The notes under the pieces are model-generated. The model was not told where the DNA came from. It saw nothing but the letters and a program-made list of their open reading frames with translations, and searched no databases. From Pseudonocardia sp. CNS-139 (lineage in GTDB: Bacteria > Actinomycetota > Actinomycetes > Mycobacteriales > Pseudonocardiaceae), in the NCBI GenBank assembly GCA_001942415.1, contig MKJX01000033.1, positions 42,036 through 106,035 of the forward strand: DNA of 64,000 nucleotides. Reading direction: 5' to 3'. The translations under genes and the position numbers were made by a program. How positions within the stretch are numbered: position 1 is the stretch's first letter; the number at the start of each line of letters is the position of its first letter. This document shows positions 25,845-38,452 of the stretch, piece after piece.

Positions 25845-27008
25845 CTAACTTCCCGCGGCGTAGACCTCCGCGTGGGCCCGGGCCGACGCCTCCCACGTGA
25901 ACCGGGCCGCCGTCGCCGCGCCCTCGGTGCGCAGGCGGTCGCGCAGGGCGGGCTCGGTCAGCACGGCGCGCAGGGCCGCGGCGAGCGCGTCCGCGTTGCC
26001 CGCCGGGGGCAGCAGTGCGTCGACGCAGTGGCTCAGGTACTCCCGGAACACGGGAACGTCGCTCGCCACCACCGGCAGCCCTGGCTCATCGCCTCGATCG
26101 TCACGAGCCCGAAGCCCTCCTTGAGCGACGGGTAGACGAGCACGTCGGCGGCCGCGTACCAGGCGCCCAGCTCGGCGTCGGAGACCGTGCCGACCTCGAC
26201 GACGTCGCGGCCGGCCGCGAGCCCGAGCCCGGGCAGCTCGGCGAGCGCGGCCTCGCGGTAGGGGGCGAAGTCCTGGAAGGAGTGCCCGCCGACGACCACG
26301 AGCACCGGCCGGGGCGCGCCCGCGGCGTCGGCCTCGGCCGCGAGCCGGGCGAGCGCGCGGAACGCGACGGTGCTGCCCTTGCGCGGCTCGACGCCCCCGA
26401 CGGCGAGCAGCAGCGGCCCGGCGGCGCCCGCCCGGGCCCGCAGCTCGTCCCGCCCGAGCGCCGGGACCTGCGGGAACCGGCCTGTGTCCACGCCGTTGGG
26501 CACCACCGTCGCGTCGACGCCGAACTCGTCGCGCAGGATCCCGCGCCACTGCTCGCTGACGACGAGCACCCGGTCCGGTCCGTGATCGCCCGGCGCTGGC
26601 AGTCGACGAGCACCTGCGTGGTGAAGTCGTCGACGTGGTGCGCGGTGCGCAGCACCCGGACCGGCGCGCCCGTCTCCCGGCGGGCCCGGACGGCGGCGGT
26701 GGCGGCGATGCAGTCCTGGGCGTGCAGCACGTCGAAGGCGTCGATCCGCGCGGCGAGCCCGGCCGTGAGCAGGTCGATCGCCGCGAGAACGCGCTGCTCC
26801 AGCGTGGTGCCCTCGCGCGACGGGCCGCGCAGCACGGTGTGCGGGGCGTCGGTCGGCCGGTAGAGGCCCTTGTCCGGGTCGCCCAGCGCGACGAGGTGCA
26901 CGGGGTGGCCGGCCCGGTGCAGCGCGTCGGCCAGGCCGAGCGTGTGCACGTGGCCGCCGCGGGGCGTCGTCGAGTGGCCGACGAGCGCGACCCTTGACAG
27001 CGGGCCAC
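25845..27008 (-). CDS. Glycosyltransferase family 4, MSMEG_0565 type (frame broken three times)
   Basis: A GT-B glycosyltransferase of the group that travels with NIT1C nitrogen-starvation clusters. N-terminal part: SRVALVGHSTTPRGGHVHTLGLADAL and FDVLHAQDCIAATAA. Middle: VPNGVDTGRFP, AVGGVEPRKGS, and LVYPSLKEGFGLVTIEAMSQG with the conserved Glu pair. End: LPVVASDVPVFREY. Breaks lie near 27000, 26580 and 26083; the span equals a whole number of codons, as three lost bases would give. GTG 27008 is chosen because AGGAAA precedes it. It is divergent from the radical SAM gene 60 bp away. The sugar donor and acceptor are unknown. Confidence 0.83.
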   Translation of the reverse strand: MARCQGSRSSATRRRPAAATCTRSAWPTRCTGPATPCTSSRWATRTRASTGRPTPRTPCCAARRARAPRWSSAFSRRSTCSRPGSPRGSTPSTCCTPRTASPPPPPSGPAGRRARRSGCCAPRTTSTTSPRRCSSTASAGRSRTGPGARRQRAVARDPARRVRRRRDGGAQRRGHRPVPAGPGARAGRAAGPGGRRRAAAARRRGRRAAQGQHRRVPRARPARGRGRRRGRAPAGARGRRRALLPGLRPLPRGRARRAARARARGRPRRRRGRHGLRRRAGRLVRGRRRARLPVAQGGLRARDDRGDEPGLPVVASDVPVFREYLSHCVDALLPPAGNADALAAALRAVLTEPALRDRLRTEGAATAARFTWEASARAHAEVYAAGS

Positions 27009-27067
27009 CGCCGGGTTTCCTATGGGACACGATCAATCACTCTAGTGAACGCCGGAGGGGTCCGCAC

Positions 27068-28215
27068 ATGACCGAGGTCGCACCTTCGATCCCGGACCTG
27101 ATCATGGAGCTGCAGAGCGTCGGCCTGCGCATCGAGACGGAGCTGGAGACCACCCGCAAGGGCGGCGCCGGCCCGACCGACTCCGGGATGCTGTGGATCG
27201 AGGGGGTGCCGGTCACGGTGCCGCCCAGCGACACCTCGCCGTACGCGCTCCGGGCCGAGGACGGCGGCCAGGGCGTCTACCGCGACGGCGTGAAGGTCGC
27301 GTCGGTCGCCGGCACCAAGCGGCCCCGCTTCTACGACCTGACCACGGCCGACGGCGTCCCGTACCACCAGATCGCGCTGCTGCACCTCGACTCGCTGGCG
27401 TCCACGGTGGTGCAGGCCTGCAACTACTGGGCAACTCCGACCAGTGCGGCTTCTGCGGCATCGGGCTCTCGCTCGCCGCCGGCACGACGATCGCGAAGAA
27501 GACCCCCGAGATGCTCGCCGAGGTCGCCGTCGCGGCGAAGGAGCTGGACGGCGCGGTCGACGCGACGCTCACCACCGGCTCGTCCGTCGCGCCCGACCGC
27601 GGCGCGCTGTACGTCGCCCGCTGCGGGCAGGCCGTCAAGGAGGCCGCCGGGCTGCCGGTGGAGGTCCAGTTCGAGCCGCCGCGCGACCTCGCGGTGCTCG
27701 ACCGGGTGCACGACATGGGCGTCGACGCGGTCGGCATCCACGTCGAGTCGTTCGACCCGGCCGTGCTCGCGCGGGTGGCGCCGGGCAAGTTCCGCACCGG
27801 CATCGAGACCTATTTCCGCACGTGGGAGCGGGCCGTCGCGCTGTTCGGCGAGGGCCGCGTGTCGACGTACGTGATCCTCGGGATGGGCGAGGACCCCGGC
27901 CTGACCGTCGAGATGTGCCGGCGCGCGGTCGACATCGGCGTCTACCCGTTCGTGGTGCCGCTGCGGCCGGTCGCGGGCTCGCTGATGGCCGACGTCCCGG
28001 CGCCGTCGCGGGAGTACACCGAGCCGATCTACCGCAAGGTCGCGCAGTTCCTCGCCGAGCGCGGGCTCGGCGCCGACACGGCCGTCGCGGGCTGCGCGCG
28101 CTGCCAGGCGTGCTCGTCGCTGAACCTCGTGCAGCAGGCCACCACGCAGCAGGTCACGACACCGTGCGGCACCGGCGCCGCCCCGCTGCTGCAGATCGGC
28201 CGGCGGCCCGCGTGA
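27068..28215 (+). CDS. Radical SAM protein, MSMEG_0568 family (frame broken once)
   Basis: A radical SAM enzyme of the NIT1C (Sll0785-like) group, about 382 residues. After an N-terminal domain (LIMELQSVGLRIETELE, DGVPYHQIALLHLDSLAST), the cluster-binding motif reads CNYWGNSDQCGFC once one lost G is restored near 27430. This is a CX8CX2C spacing instead of the usual CX3CX2C. Downstream are GKFRTGIETYFRTWERAVALFG, YVILGMGED, and a C-terminal cysteine group (GCARCQACSSLN) that may hold a second cluster. The reaction is unknown. Its stop overlaps the GTG of the GNAT gene (GTGA), and it is divergent from the glycosyltransferase of the same set. Confidence 0.87.
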
Positions 28216-28701
28216 CAGCACCGGCGCTCGCCACCGGCGTGCACTGCCGGCCCGCCGCCGGGCCGGCCGAACGCGCCGAGCACCACCGCATCCGGCACGC
28301 CGTCTTCGTCGCCGAGCAGGGCCTCTTCCCCGAGTCGGACGTCGACGCGCACGACGCGCGCACCGACGTCGTGCACGTCCTCGGGCTGCACGCCGGCCGC
28401 CCGGCCGGGACCGTGCGGCTCTACCCGACCGGCCGTGGCGAGTGCTCGCGACCGGCTCGCCGTGCTGCCGGAGTTCCGCACCGCGGGGCTGGGCGGCCCG
28501 CTGGTGCGGTTCGCCGTCGCCACCGCGGGCGTGCGCGGCGGACGGCTCATGCGCGCGCACGTCCAGGTGGCCAACGAGCGGTTCTTCCACCGGCTCGGCT
28601 GGCGCACGGACGGGCCCGTCGAGACCTACGTCGGGCACCCGCACGTGCCGATGAGCATCGCACTGGACGGTGCCTCCCCGTGCCGGTGGCTCACCGGCTG
28701 A
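28212..28701 (+). CDS. GNAT N-acetyltransferase, MSMEG_0567/Sll0786 type (frame broken once)
   Basis: An acyl-CoA-dependent N-acyltransferase of about 163 residues, from the nitrogen-starvation GNAT group. Motifs: HRIRHAVFVAEQGLF, HVLGLHAGRPAGTVRLYP, LAVLPEFRTAGLGGPLVRFA (acetyl-CoA loop RxxGLG), and NERFFHRLGWRTDGPVETYVGHPHVPM. The frame changes near 28440. The GTG at 28212 overlaps the radical SAM stop, so the two are coupled. In Mycobacterium the matching gene is fused to the AIR-synthase-like domain, which here is a separate gene at 20291. The substrate is unknown. The 3' end overlaps the convergent esterase by 11 bp. Confidence 0.83.
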
Positions 28702-29965
28702 GCCACTTGCCGAACGCCTCCTGGACGTCGGGTGGCGACGCGGCGAGGGCCTCGCGGTCGACCGTCGCCTCACCGACGAGCGGGAGGTGCACGAGCGCGT
28801 CGAACGCGGCGGTCGGGTCCTGCTCCAGCAGGAACGGGCCGTGGCGGTGCCCCTTCGTGGCCCGGATCGCGGCGAGGTCCGCGGGCGGGAGCCGGTGCAG
28901 GTCGACGGCGAACGGCCCGTCGTGGCTCGCGGCCATCAGCGCGTCGAGAGTGCCGGGCTCGGGCGCGGGCAGGTCCGTGAACAGCGTGCCGGCGTAGAAC
29001 TCCTCGCCCGGGTACAGCATCCGGCCCGACCCGGTCGTCGTGCCGACCACCACGTAGTCCGCGCCGAGCCGGTCGGCGAGGTGGGTGCCCAGGCCGGCGA
29101 CGTCGCCGATGCCGGGCAGCGTGGCGGGAATGCGCTGGACGTGGCCGTTGTGGGCGGCGAGCACCACCCGCTGCCCGCCGCGCAGCATCGCCTCGACCGT
29201 GTCCGCCATCGCGACGTCGCGGTGCAGCGCCATGGTCGCCGTGTCGCCGCGGGCGAGGTCGCGGAACAGCGCGTCCAGCGTGCACAGCAGCTGCGCCGCG
29301 CGCAGCGCCCGCTCGTACGCGGCGGCGCCGGTCGCCCGCACGTAGGGCGCGCGCCGGGCCGTCACCCGGGCCTGCAGGTCGGCGAGCCCGGCGGTCAGCG
29401 CGTCCCGGTCCGGAGCGGGGAGGCCGGCATAGCCGGCGAAGGCCGCCGGGATGGCGAACGCGGACGGCGCCGAGAACACCGCGGCCGTCGTGCGCAGCGC
29501 CGGGTCGACGGTGTGCTCGGGCTCGGCCTGCCCGAGGTAGGCCGTGACCGCGTCCAGCGCGGGCAGCAGCGAGACGTTCGAGCCGGACAGGTCGATGCCG
29601 GTGAAGCCGACGGGGTGCGCCCGCAGCCACTCGACCAGCGCACGCGTCTCGGTCCACAGCCCCATCAGCGACGTGATGCCGTTCGCCAGCACGTCACCGA
29701 TCCGGCCGTCGCCGCCGTGGACCCACGCGTCGACCTGCCACCCCTCGACGTGGCCGGTCTCCATCCCGAACGCGCCGAACCCGTGCCGCTCGACGAGGTG
29801 GCGCACCACCCGGTGCCGCAGCTGCAGGAGCTCGCGGTTGTAGTGCGAGCTCTCGCCGATCGCCACCACCCGCGCGTCCCCGACCACCGCGTCCAGCCAG
29901 CTCAGGTCGTCGAGCGGCGCCGCGGGGTCCAGCGTCGCCAGCGGCCGCGCCGCTTCCATTCTCAT
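28691..29965 (-). CDS. Erythromycin esterase family protein
   Basis: A 424-residue member of the EreA/EreB-like family, some of which open macrolide lactone rings; many are uncharacterised. Landmarks: VVAIGESSHYNRELLQLRHR with the Glu/His pair near residues 38-42, VRHLVERHGFGAFGMETGHV, VLAAHNGHVQRIP with the second His pair, and LADRLGADYVVVGTT. The C-terminus ends QEAFGKWLSR. The ATG at 29965 sits at the edge of a large operator-like palindrome and directly follows a TGATAC element, suggesting a leaderless transcript. It is divergent from an HTH regulator that probably represses both. An actual macrolide substrate is not shown. Confidence 0.85.
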   Translation of the reverse strand: MRMEAARPLATLDPAAPLDDLSWLDAVVGDARVVAIGESSHYNRELLQLRHRVVRHLVERHGFGAFGMETGHVEGWQVDAWVHGGDGRIGDVLANGITSLMGLWTETRALVEWLRAHPVGFTGIDLSGSNVSLLPALDAVTAYLGQAEPEHTVDPALRTTAAVFSAPSAFAIPAAFAGYAGLPAPDRDALTAGLADLQARVTARRAPYVRATGAAAYERALRAAQLLCTLDALFRDLARGDTATMALHRDVAMADTVEAMLRGGQRVVLAAHNGHVQRIPATLPGIGDVAGLGTHLADRLGADYVVVGTTTGSGRMLYPGEEFYAGTLFTDLPAPEPGTLDALMAASHDGPFAVDLHRLPPADLAAIRATKGHRHGPFLLEQDPTAAFDALVHLPLVGEATVDREALAASPPDVQEAFGKWLSR

Positions 29966-29990
29966 ATTTGAGAACGGTATCAGATATGAG
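29961..29990. promoter_or_regulatory. Operator-like palindrome between esterase and regulator
   Basis: CTCATATTTGA (29961-29971) and TCAGATATGAG (29980-29990) are inverted with one mismatch, around GAACGGTA. The AT-rich element stands out against the surrounding high GC, covers the esterase start and lies 11 bp from the regulator start, so one dimer could control both genes. Confidence 0.65.
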
Positions 29991-30001
29991 ATCGTCAGGG
30001 C

Positions 30002-32356
<2,355 letters not shown>

Positions 32357-32367
32357 AGCAGTTCCTC

Positions 32368-32637
32368 TCAGCCGTAGACGATCCGCCGCAGCTGGCGGGC
32401 CGACAGCGCCGGCGGGACCACCCGCCGCGTCGCCAACTCGTCGCCGAGCGCGGCGAATATCTCCTCGTTCGTGAGCCCTCGACGTTTCAGCTCCGTGTGC
32501 CTGCGCCGGACGAAGTCGGGCAGCTCCTCCCCGAAGTAGCCGACGACCTCCGCGACGACCCTGGCGGCCTCACCCGCGTTCAACGGGGTGCTGCGGACGA
32601 GATGCGCGACGAGGTCGTCGTACGGGCCGGCAGGCAC
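32368..32637 (-). CDS. Small hypothetical protein upstream of glmS (89 aa)
   Basis: A basic helical protein with LNAGEAARVVAEVVGYFGEELPDF, FVRRRHTELKRRGLTNEEIF, and ALSARQLRRIVYG at its end. I do not recognise the family; it looks like a small nucleic-acid- or partner-binding protein. The GTG at 32637 is chosen because the conserved-looking part begins there (VPAGPYDDLVAHLV). The same frame is open to 32715, but that stretch contains a perfect 20-bp palindrome. It lies 11 bp upstream of glmS on the same strand, so the two are probably cotranscribed. Confidence 0.6.
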   Translation of the reverse strand: MPAGPYDDLVAHLVRSTPLNAGEAARVVAEVVGYFGEELPDFVRRRHTELKRRGLTNEEIFAALGDELATRRVVPPALSARQLRRIVYG

Positions 32638-32679
32638 GAGACGAGATGGTGCCCCGCCGGCGCCCTCGAATCCAAGTTT

Positions 32680-32699
32680 CCTGCCCGATATCGGGCAGG
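32680..32699. promoter_or_regulatory. Perfect 20-bp palindrome
   Basis: CCTGCCCGATATCGGGCAGG is fully self-complementary with no loop. It lies upstream of the small gene before glmS and 30 bp beyond the stop of the membrane-protein gene. The absence of a loop favours a protein-binding site over a terminator. Confidence 0.55.
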
Positions 32700-32728
32700 A
32701 TCCGGTGGCATCCACCCGAAAGTGCGCC

Positions 32729-34558
32729 CTATCCGGCTGGTGGGGGCACGACCTTCCGGAGCACCACGTCGTAGCCGCTCTGGTACGTGATCGTGTACCG
32801 CCCGGTGGCCACCAGGTCCTGCACCGCCTGCAGCGACCAGCCCGCCGGTTTGCGATCGAGGTACCGGCCCTCGGCCTCCACGGAGACGAAGCTGACGAGC
32901 ACGTCCGGGGCCTCGGCGAGGACGCACCGCAGCGGGTCGTCGGAGAGCCGCGTGCAGTCCTCGACGTCGGAGCCGCGGCTGTGCGAGGCGATGCCCTCCA
33001 GGGCGTACGGGCCGACGTCGCTCAGCGGCACGACCTCCTGGCCCGGCGGCGTGGTGGCGTAGACCTCCCGCATCATCGCCACCTCGTTCGGATAGACGAC
33101 CATGTACGACTCGTTGCCGCCGCGGATGAGGATGATCGACCCGAAGAGCAGCGCCATGCCCACGGCCAGCAGGTACTCCGCCTTGCGCCGGCGCCGCACG
33201 AGCGCGCGCAGCGCGTCGGTGCCGAGGATCGCGAGCACCGGCAGGCCGTACAGCACGATGCGCAGGAACAGCTCGCCGCCGTAGGTCTGGGGCGTCGCGG
33301 CGAACGCCATCGGCACGGCCGCGAGCGCGATCGGCACCAGGTCGCGCCGGCGCCGCCAGTAGACCCACGCCCCCGCGATCGCGAGCACCCAGGTCAGGCC
33401 GGGCACGAGGATCCGCAGCGCCTTCACCACGACCTGGCCGGTGTCGCCCTCCAGCCGGGCCAGCACACCCGACTCGAACGTGCCGCCGGTGTCGTCCGTG
33501 CCGGTGACGAGGCTGAGCTGCGTGAGCCACACGTGCCGCGCGCCCACCAGGAAGTAGACGGCCACCGCGACCAGCGCCACGATCACCAGCCCGCGCCCGC
33601 GGAACCGGCCGACGATGGCCAGCACCACGAGCTGGCCGAGGATCGCGAACGGCGTGAGCTGGTGCTCCGGGGCGACGGCCAGCACGCACAGCGCGCTGCA
33701 GAAGTAGATGAGCAGTAGCTGCCGCGGGGGCAGCGTCGGCCGGTTGGGCGGCGTCCGGGCGGAGATGAGCCATCGCCGCCACAGCGAGAGCGGTTTCGCG
33801 TCCGCGTGCCGGACCGGCCAGCTCGGGATGCCCGCCGGGTCGGTGCGCCGGGTGGCCAGCGGGCCGAGCGCGAACGTCAGCACCGTCAGCATCAGCACGA
33901 TGCCCATGGCCTGCGGCGAGAAGTAGTCCTGCTCGATCCAGTTCAGCCCGAGGAAGAGCCACGCCGCGACCCACGGCGCCCGGAAGCCGCCGAGCATCGA
34001 CCGGGCCAGCGCGTACACGCCGATCGCCCACACGCCCTCGATGACCGGCGGGAACCAGCGCAGCACGGTGTCGAGCTGGGTGACGCCCGCGGCGTCGCGG
34101 AACATCGCCCACTGCGCGAAGAACGCCGGCCACGAGAACCGGGCGTCGATGTTGACCGGGACCTGCCCGTTGCCGATCGCGATCGCGTCGACGAACCCCG
34201 CGATCAGCCACGCCGTGGTGAACCGGGCCGCCGGCTCCACCACCGACGGCATCCCGAACGAGCACAGGATCAGCACCGCCGTCGTGCCGCCGAGCACCGG
34301 CACCCGCGGGCGCGGCGACCACAGCTCCACCACGCACGCGCCCACCGCGCACAGCAGCGCGGCCCAGGCGGCGGGCCCGAGCACCCGGGCGAGGCCCCAG
34401 CCGTCCAGCGCGGCGAGGTCGGTGGTGGCCGCGGCCGCCGGCAGCAGGCCCACGGCCAGCGCCGCGAGCAGCAGCGGCAGCCAGCGGAAGGCCCACGCCG
34501 GGCGAGCCGGCGGCCGCCGCGGGACGGGCGACGCAACGACGACGGTCTCGGCGGTCAT
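32729..34558 (-). CDS. Polytopic membrane protein, glycosyltransferase-like
   Basis: A 609-residue integral membrane protein with about a dozen hydrophobic segments between residues 25 and 500, followed by a soluble C-terminal domain (YPNEVAMMREVYATTPPGQEVVPLSDVG to YQSGYDVVLRKVVPPPAG). The overall plan (multi-spanning part with acidic residues in loops, such as GLNWIEQDYFSPQ, and a soluble tail) resembles GT-C or O-antigen-polymerase-like proteins of actinobacteria. I see no decisive catalytic motif. The ATG at 34558 (TAETVVVAS) is preferred over the upstream ATG at 34594; neither has a strong ribosome binding site. It stands between the small gene before glmS and the fused ABC exporter. Confidence 0.7.
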   Translation of the reverse strand: MTAETVVVASPVPRRPPARPAWAFRWLPLLLAALAVGLLPAAAATTDLAALDGWGLARVLGPAAWAALLCAVGACVVELWSPRPRVPVLGGTTAVLILCSFGMPSVVEPAARFTTAWLIAGFVDAIAIGNGQVPVNIDARFSWPAFFAQWAMFRDAAGVTQLDTVLRWFPPVIEGVWAIGVYALARSMLGGFRAPWVAAWLFLGLNWIEQDYFSPQAMGIVLMLTVLTFALGPLATRRTDPAGIPSWPVRHADAKPLSLWRRWLISARTPPNRPTLPPRQLLLIYFCSALCVLAVAPEHQLTPFAILGQLVVLAIVGRFRGRGLVIVALVAVAVYFLVGARHVWLTQLSLVTGTDDTGGTFESGVLARLEGDTGQVVVKALRILVPGLTWVLAIAGAWVYWRRRRDLVPIALAAVPMAFAATPQTYGGELFLRIVLYGLPVLAILGTDALRALVRRRRKAEYLLAVGMALLFGSIILIRGGNESYMVVYPNEVAMMREVYATTPPGQEVVPLSDVGPYALEGIASHSRGSDVEDCTRLSDDPLRCVLAEAPDVLVSFVSVEAEGRYLDRKPAGWSLQAVQDLVATGRYTITYQSGYDVVLRKVVPPPAG

Positions 34559-34668
34559 GCGATCGCAGGCCGGGGCTCGCGCACGCCTCGACACTAAGGC
34601 CGACGATCACCGGCCGGCGCACGGGAGGAGGCAACGGGGGCTGCCTCCTCCATCCGGGCTACGGCGCA

Positions 34669-37600
34669 CTAGGCGGCCGGCTCCAGCTCCCCCGCTTCCC
34701 AGAGCCGGGCGTAGTGCCCGCCCGCGGCCAGCAGCTCGGTGTGCGTGCCGACCTCCACGATCCGGCCCGCGTCCAGCACCGCGATGCGGTCCGCGCGCGA
34801 GGCCGTCGCCAGCCGGTGCGCCACGACGAACGCCGTGCGCTTGGCGGTGACGTGGTCGCCCGCGGCGAGCACGGCCGCCTCGGTGGCCGGGTCGAGCGCG
34901 GCCGTGGCCTCGTCGAAGAGCAGCAGGTCGGGGTCGGCCAGCTCGGCCCGGGCCAGCGCGACGAGCTGGCGCTGCCCGGCCGAGAGGCCCTGCCCGCGTT
35001 CGCCGACGGGCTGCCGGAACCCGCCGGGCAGCCCGCGCACCAGGTCGAGCGCCCCGACGGCCCGCGCCGCCGCCTCGATCTCGGCCGGGCTCGCGTCCGG
35101 GCGGGCGTAGGCGATGTTGGCGGCGACGTCGCCGGTGAACAGGTGCGGCTCCTGCGGCACCACGCCGAGCCGGGCGCGGTAGGCCGCGAGCGGGTAGCGC
35201 CGCACGTCCACGCCGTCGACGAGCAGCTCGCCGGACCCGGCGTCGTAGAACCGGGCCACGAGCTTGACCAGCGTGGACTTGCCCGCGCCGGTCGCGCCGA
35301 CGAGCGCGACCGTCTCCCCCGGCGCGACGCGCAGCGTGACGTGCTCCAGCGCCGGGGCGGGCGCGCCCGCGTAGCCGAACCCGACGTCGCGCAGCTCCAC
35401 CTCCCCGCGCAGCCGCTCCGGCACGGGGACCGGGTCGCCGATCGGCTCGGGCGGCACGGACGTCGGGTGCGCAGCAGGTCGGAGATGCGGCTCAGCCCGA
35501 CCCGGGCCTGCTGGTAGCCGTCGAACACCTGGGAGAGCTGCTGCACCGGGGCGAAGAACAGGGCCAGGTACAGCAGGAACGCGGTGAGCACACCGGGAGT
35601 CAGGTCGCCGCCGGCCACCCGGGCCGCTCCGACGCCCAGCACCGCGGCCTGCGCGAGGTCCGAGAGCAGCGCGACGAACGGGAAGTACGTGGCGATGTAG
35701 CGCTGCGCGCGCAGCCGCGAGCCCCGGTAGGCCGCGCTGCGCTCGCCGAACCGCGTGGCGCTGTGCGCCTCCCGCACGTAGACCTGCGCGACGCGCACGC
35801 CGGTGACGTTCTCCTGCAGGTCGGCGTTGACGATGCTGACCCGCTCGCGGGCCTCCGCGTACGCCTGCGACGACACCCGCCGGAAGATCACCGTGGCCAC
35901 GACCAGCACCGGCAGCACGGCCAGCGCCACCAGCGCCAGCTCCGCGTCGGTGACGAGCAGCGCCACCGCGACCCCGACGATCGTCAGCAGGCTGACCACG
36001 GCCTGCGCGAGCCCGGTCTGCAGGAACGTCGACAGCGCGTCGACGTCGGTGGTCATCCGGGTCATGATCCGGCCGGACAGCTCGCGCTCGTAGTAGTCGA
36101 GCCCGAGCCGCTGCAGGTGCGCGTAGCTGCGCACGCGCAGCAGGTAGAGCAGGCTCTCGCCGGCCCGCGCGGTGACGACCGTCTGTCCGGCGACCACGAG
36201 CCAGCCGACGACGACCAGCCCCGCGCCCAGGAGCGTGGCCGTGACCAGCACGTTCGGCACGCCAGGCGTGATGCCGCCGTCGACGGCGAGCCGCGCGACG
36301 GTCGGGAACGCGAGCGTGCCGAGGGCGTCCAGCGCGACGAGCACGACGCCCACCGCGAGCAGCCCGCGCACCGGGCGCAGCAGCCGGGACAGCCGGAAGC
36401 GCGGGTCGGGCGCCGTCGGGTCGACGTCGCGCAGCCGCGGCCGTTCCGTCGCCGGCGGGAGGGCCTCGACGGCGGCGAGCAGCTCCGGGGTGGGCGGCAG
36501 CGACCCGGCCATCGACGACGGCCCGCCGCGGCCCCCGCCTCGACCGATCGCGGTGGCCGGGACCGTCCGGGTGCTCCGGCCCGCGGTCGCGGACGCGTGC
36601 TGGTCGGGCCACAGCTCGGGGGTGAACCCGGCGCCGGTGAACCCGGTGCCGACGGCCGGCACCGCGACCCGCGCGGGCGTCGCCCCGTCGCCCACCGCGA
36701 GCAGCTGCCGGAACAGCGGCGAGCGCTCGACCAGCTCCTGCTCGGTGCCGACGGCCACCACGCGCCCGGCGTCCAGCACGGCGATGCGGTCGGCGAGCGC
36801 GAGCGTGGAGCGCCGGTGCGCGACCAGCAGCGTGGTGCGCCCGGCCATGAGCGTGCGCAGCGTCTCGTGGATGGCCGCCTCGGTGGCGGTGTCGACCGCG
36901 GACGTGGCGTCGTCGAGCACGAGCACCCGCGGGTCGGTGAGCACCGCCCGGGCCAGCGCCACCCGCTGCCGCTGACCGCCCGACAGCGTCAGCCCGCGCT
37001 CGCCGACCACGGTGTCGTAGCCGTCGGGCAGCGTCTCGACGAACTCGTGCACCTGCGCGGCCCGCGCCGCCGCCCGCACCTCCTCGTCGCTCGCGTCCGG
37101 GCGGCCGTAGGCGATGTTGGCGCGGATGGTGTCGGAGAACAGGAACGCCTCCTCGAACACCACCCCCAGCTCACGGCGCAGGTCCGCCAACCGCAGCTGC
37201 GGCAGCGGCACCCCGCCCAGGCGCAGCTCGCCGCGCTGCGGCTCGTAGAACCGGGGCAGCAGCAGCGCCACCGTGGACTTGCCCGACCCCGCCGTGCCGA
37301 CCAGCGCGAGCGTCTCCCCCGGCGCGACGCGCAGCGACACGTCGTCGAGCACCGGCTCGCGGCGCGAGTAGCCGAACGTCACGCCGCGCAGCTCCACCGA
37401 GAGCGGCCCGTCCGGGAGCGCACGCGGGTGCTCCGGGTCGACGACGTCGGGCTGCGAGTCGATCAGGTCGTGCACCCGTTCGACCCCGGCCCGCGCGAGC
37501 TGGGCGCTCACGATCAGCGAGCCCAGCAGCCGGGCCGGGGCGACGAGCTGCGCGATGTAGGTGGTGAACGCGAGGAACGTGCCGAGGGTGATCGAGCCGG

Positions 37601-38411
37601 TGAGCGCGAGCCAGCCGCCGAAGCCGATCACGACGACCTGCCCGATCGTGGGCAGCGCGAGCAGCGTGGGGTTGAGCCGGGCGGTGAGCCGCGCGGCCCG
37701 CATCCGCTCGGCGAACAGCCGCACCGCGCCGCGCTCCAGCGTCGACGTCTCGCGGGCCTCCTGGCCGAACCCCTTGACCACCCGCACCCCGGTGACCGTC
37801 TCCTCGACGTGCTGCGCGATGTCGGCGGCCCGCTGCTGCGCCGACCAGGTGGCCGGGAACAGCGTGGCCCGGGTGCGCAGGGTGACCCAGCCGGCCGCCG
37901 GGAGCATCACCAGCGCCACCACGGTGAGCAGCGGCGAGAGCCACAGCATCGCCCCGACCGACACCACCACCAGCACCACGGCGCCGAGCGTGATCGGCGT
38001 CATCGAGAGCAGCTGCTGCACGAGCTGCAGATCGGTGATCGCGCGGGACACGACCTGCCCGGTGCGCAGCGCGTCCTGCCGCTCCCCGTCGAGGCGCTGG
38101 ACGGCGGCGAACACCTGCCGCCGCAGGTCGTGCTGGACGTCGAGGGCGAGCCGGCCGGCGAGGTAGCGGCGTCCGAACGCCGCGCCGAACCGCACCAGTG
38201 CCAGGAGCACCACGGCCAGCACGATGGCCCCGAGCACGGACGTGGACCCGGCCACCGCATCGTCGACGGCCACCCGCGTGAGCAGCGGCCCGACCGCGTC
38301 CAGCCCCACACCGAACCCGGACGCGACGAGCGCGCCGATCGCCGTCCAGCGGTGGCGCATGCAGGCACGGGCGAGCCGGCGGATCCAGCCGGGGGAGCGA
38401 GCATCGGGCAC
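34669..38411 (-). CDS. Fused ABC exporter with two TMD-NBD units (frame broken once)
   Basis: A full-length ABC multidrug-type exporter of about 1,247 residues in which both half-transporters are in one chain, like mycobacterial Rv0194. First unit: six-helix membrane domain (about residues 20-320), Walker A GTAGSGKST, signature LSGGQRQRVALARA, Walker B VLVLDDATS (Asp where Glu is usual, so the first site may be slow). Second unit: membrane domain (about 680-980), Walker A GATGAGKST, signature LSAGQRQLVALARA, Walker B LLLFDEATA. The linker contains a Gly/Arg-rich stretch (IGRGGGRGG). The frame changes near 35463; one base is missing. The substrate is unknown; lipids or drugs are typical. Confidence 0.87.
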
Positions 38412-38452
38412 GGATACACCGTATGCCGCACCTCTGACAGGGTGCCGGTCCG

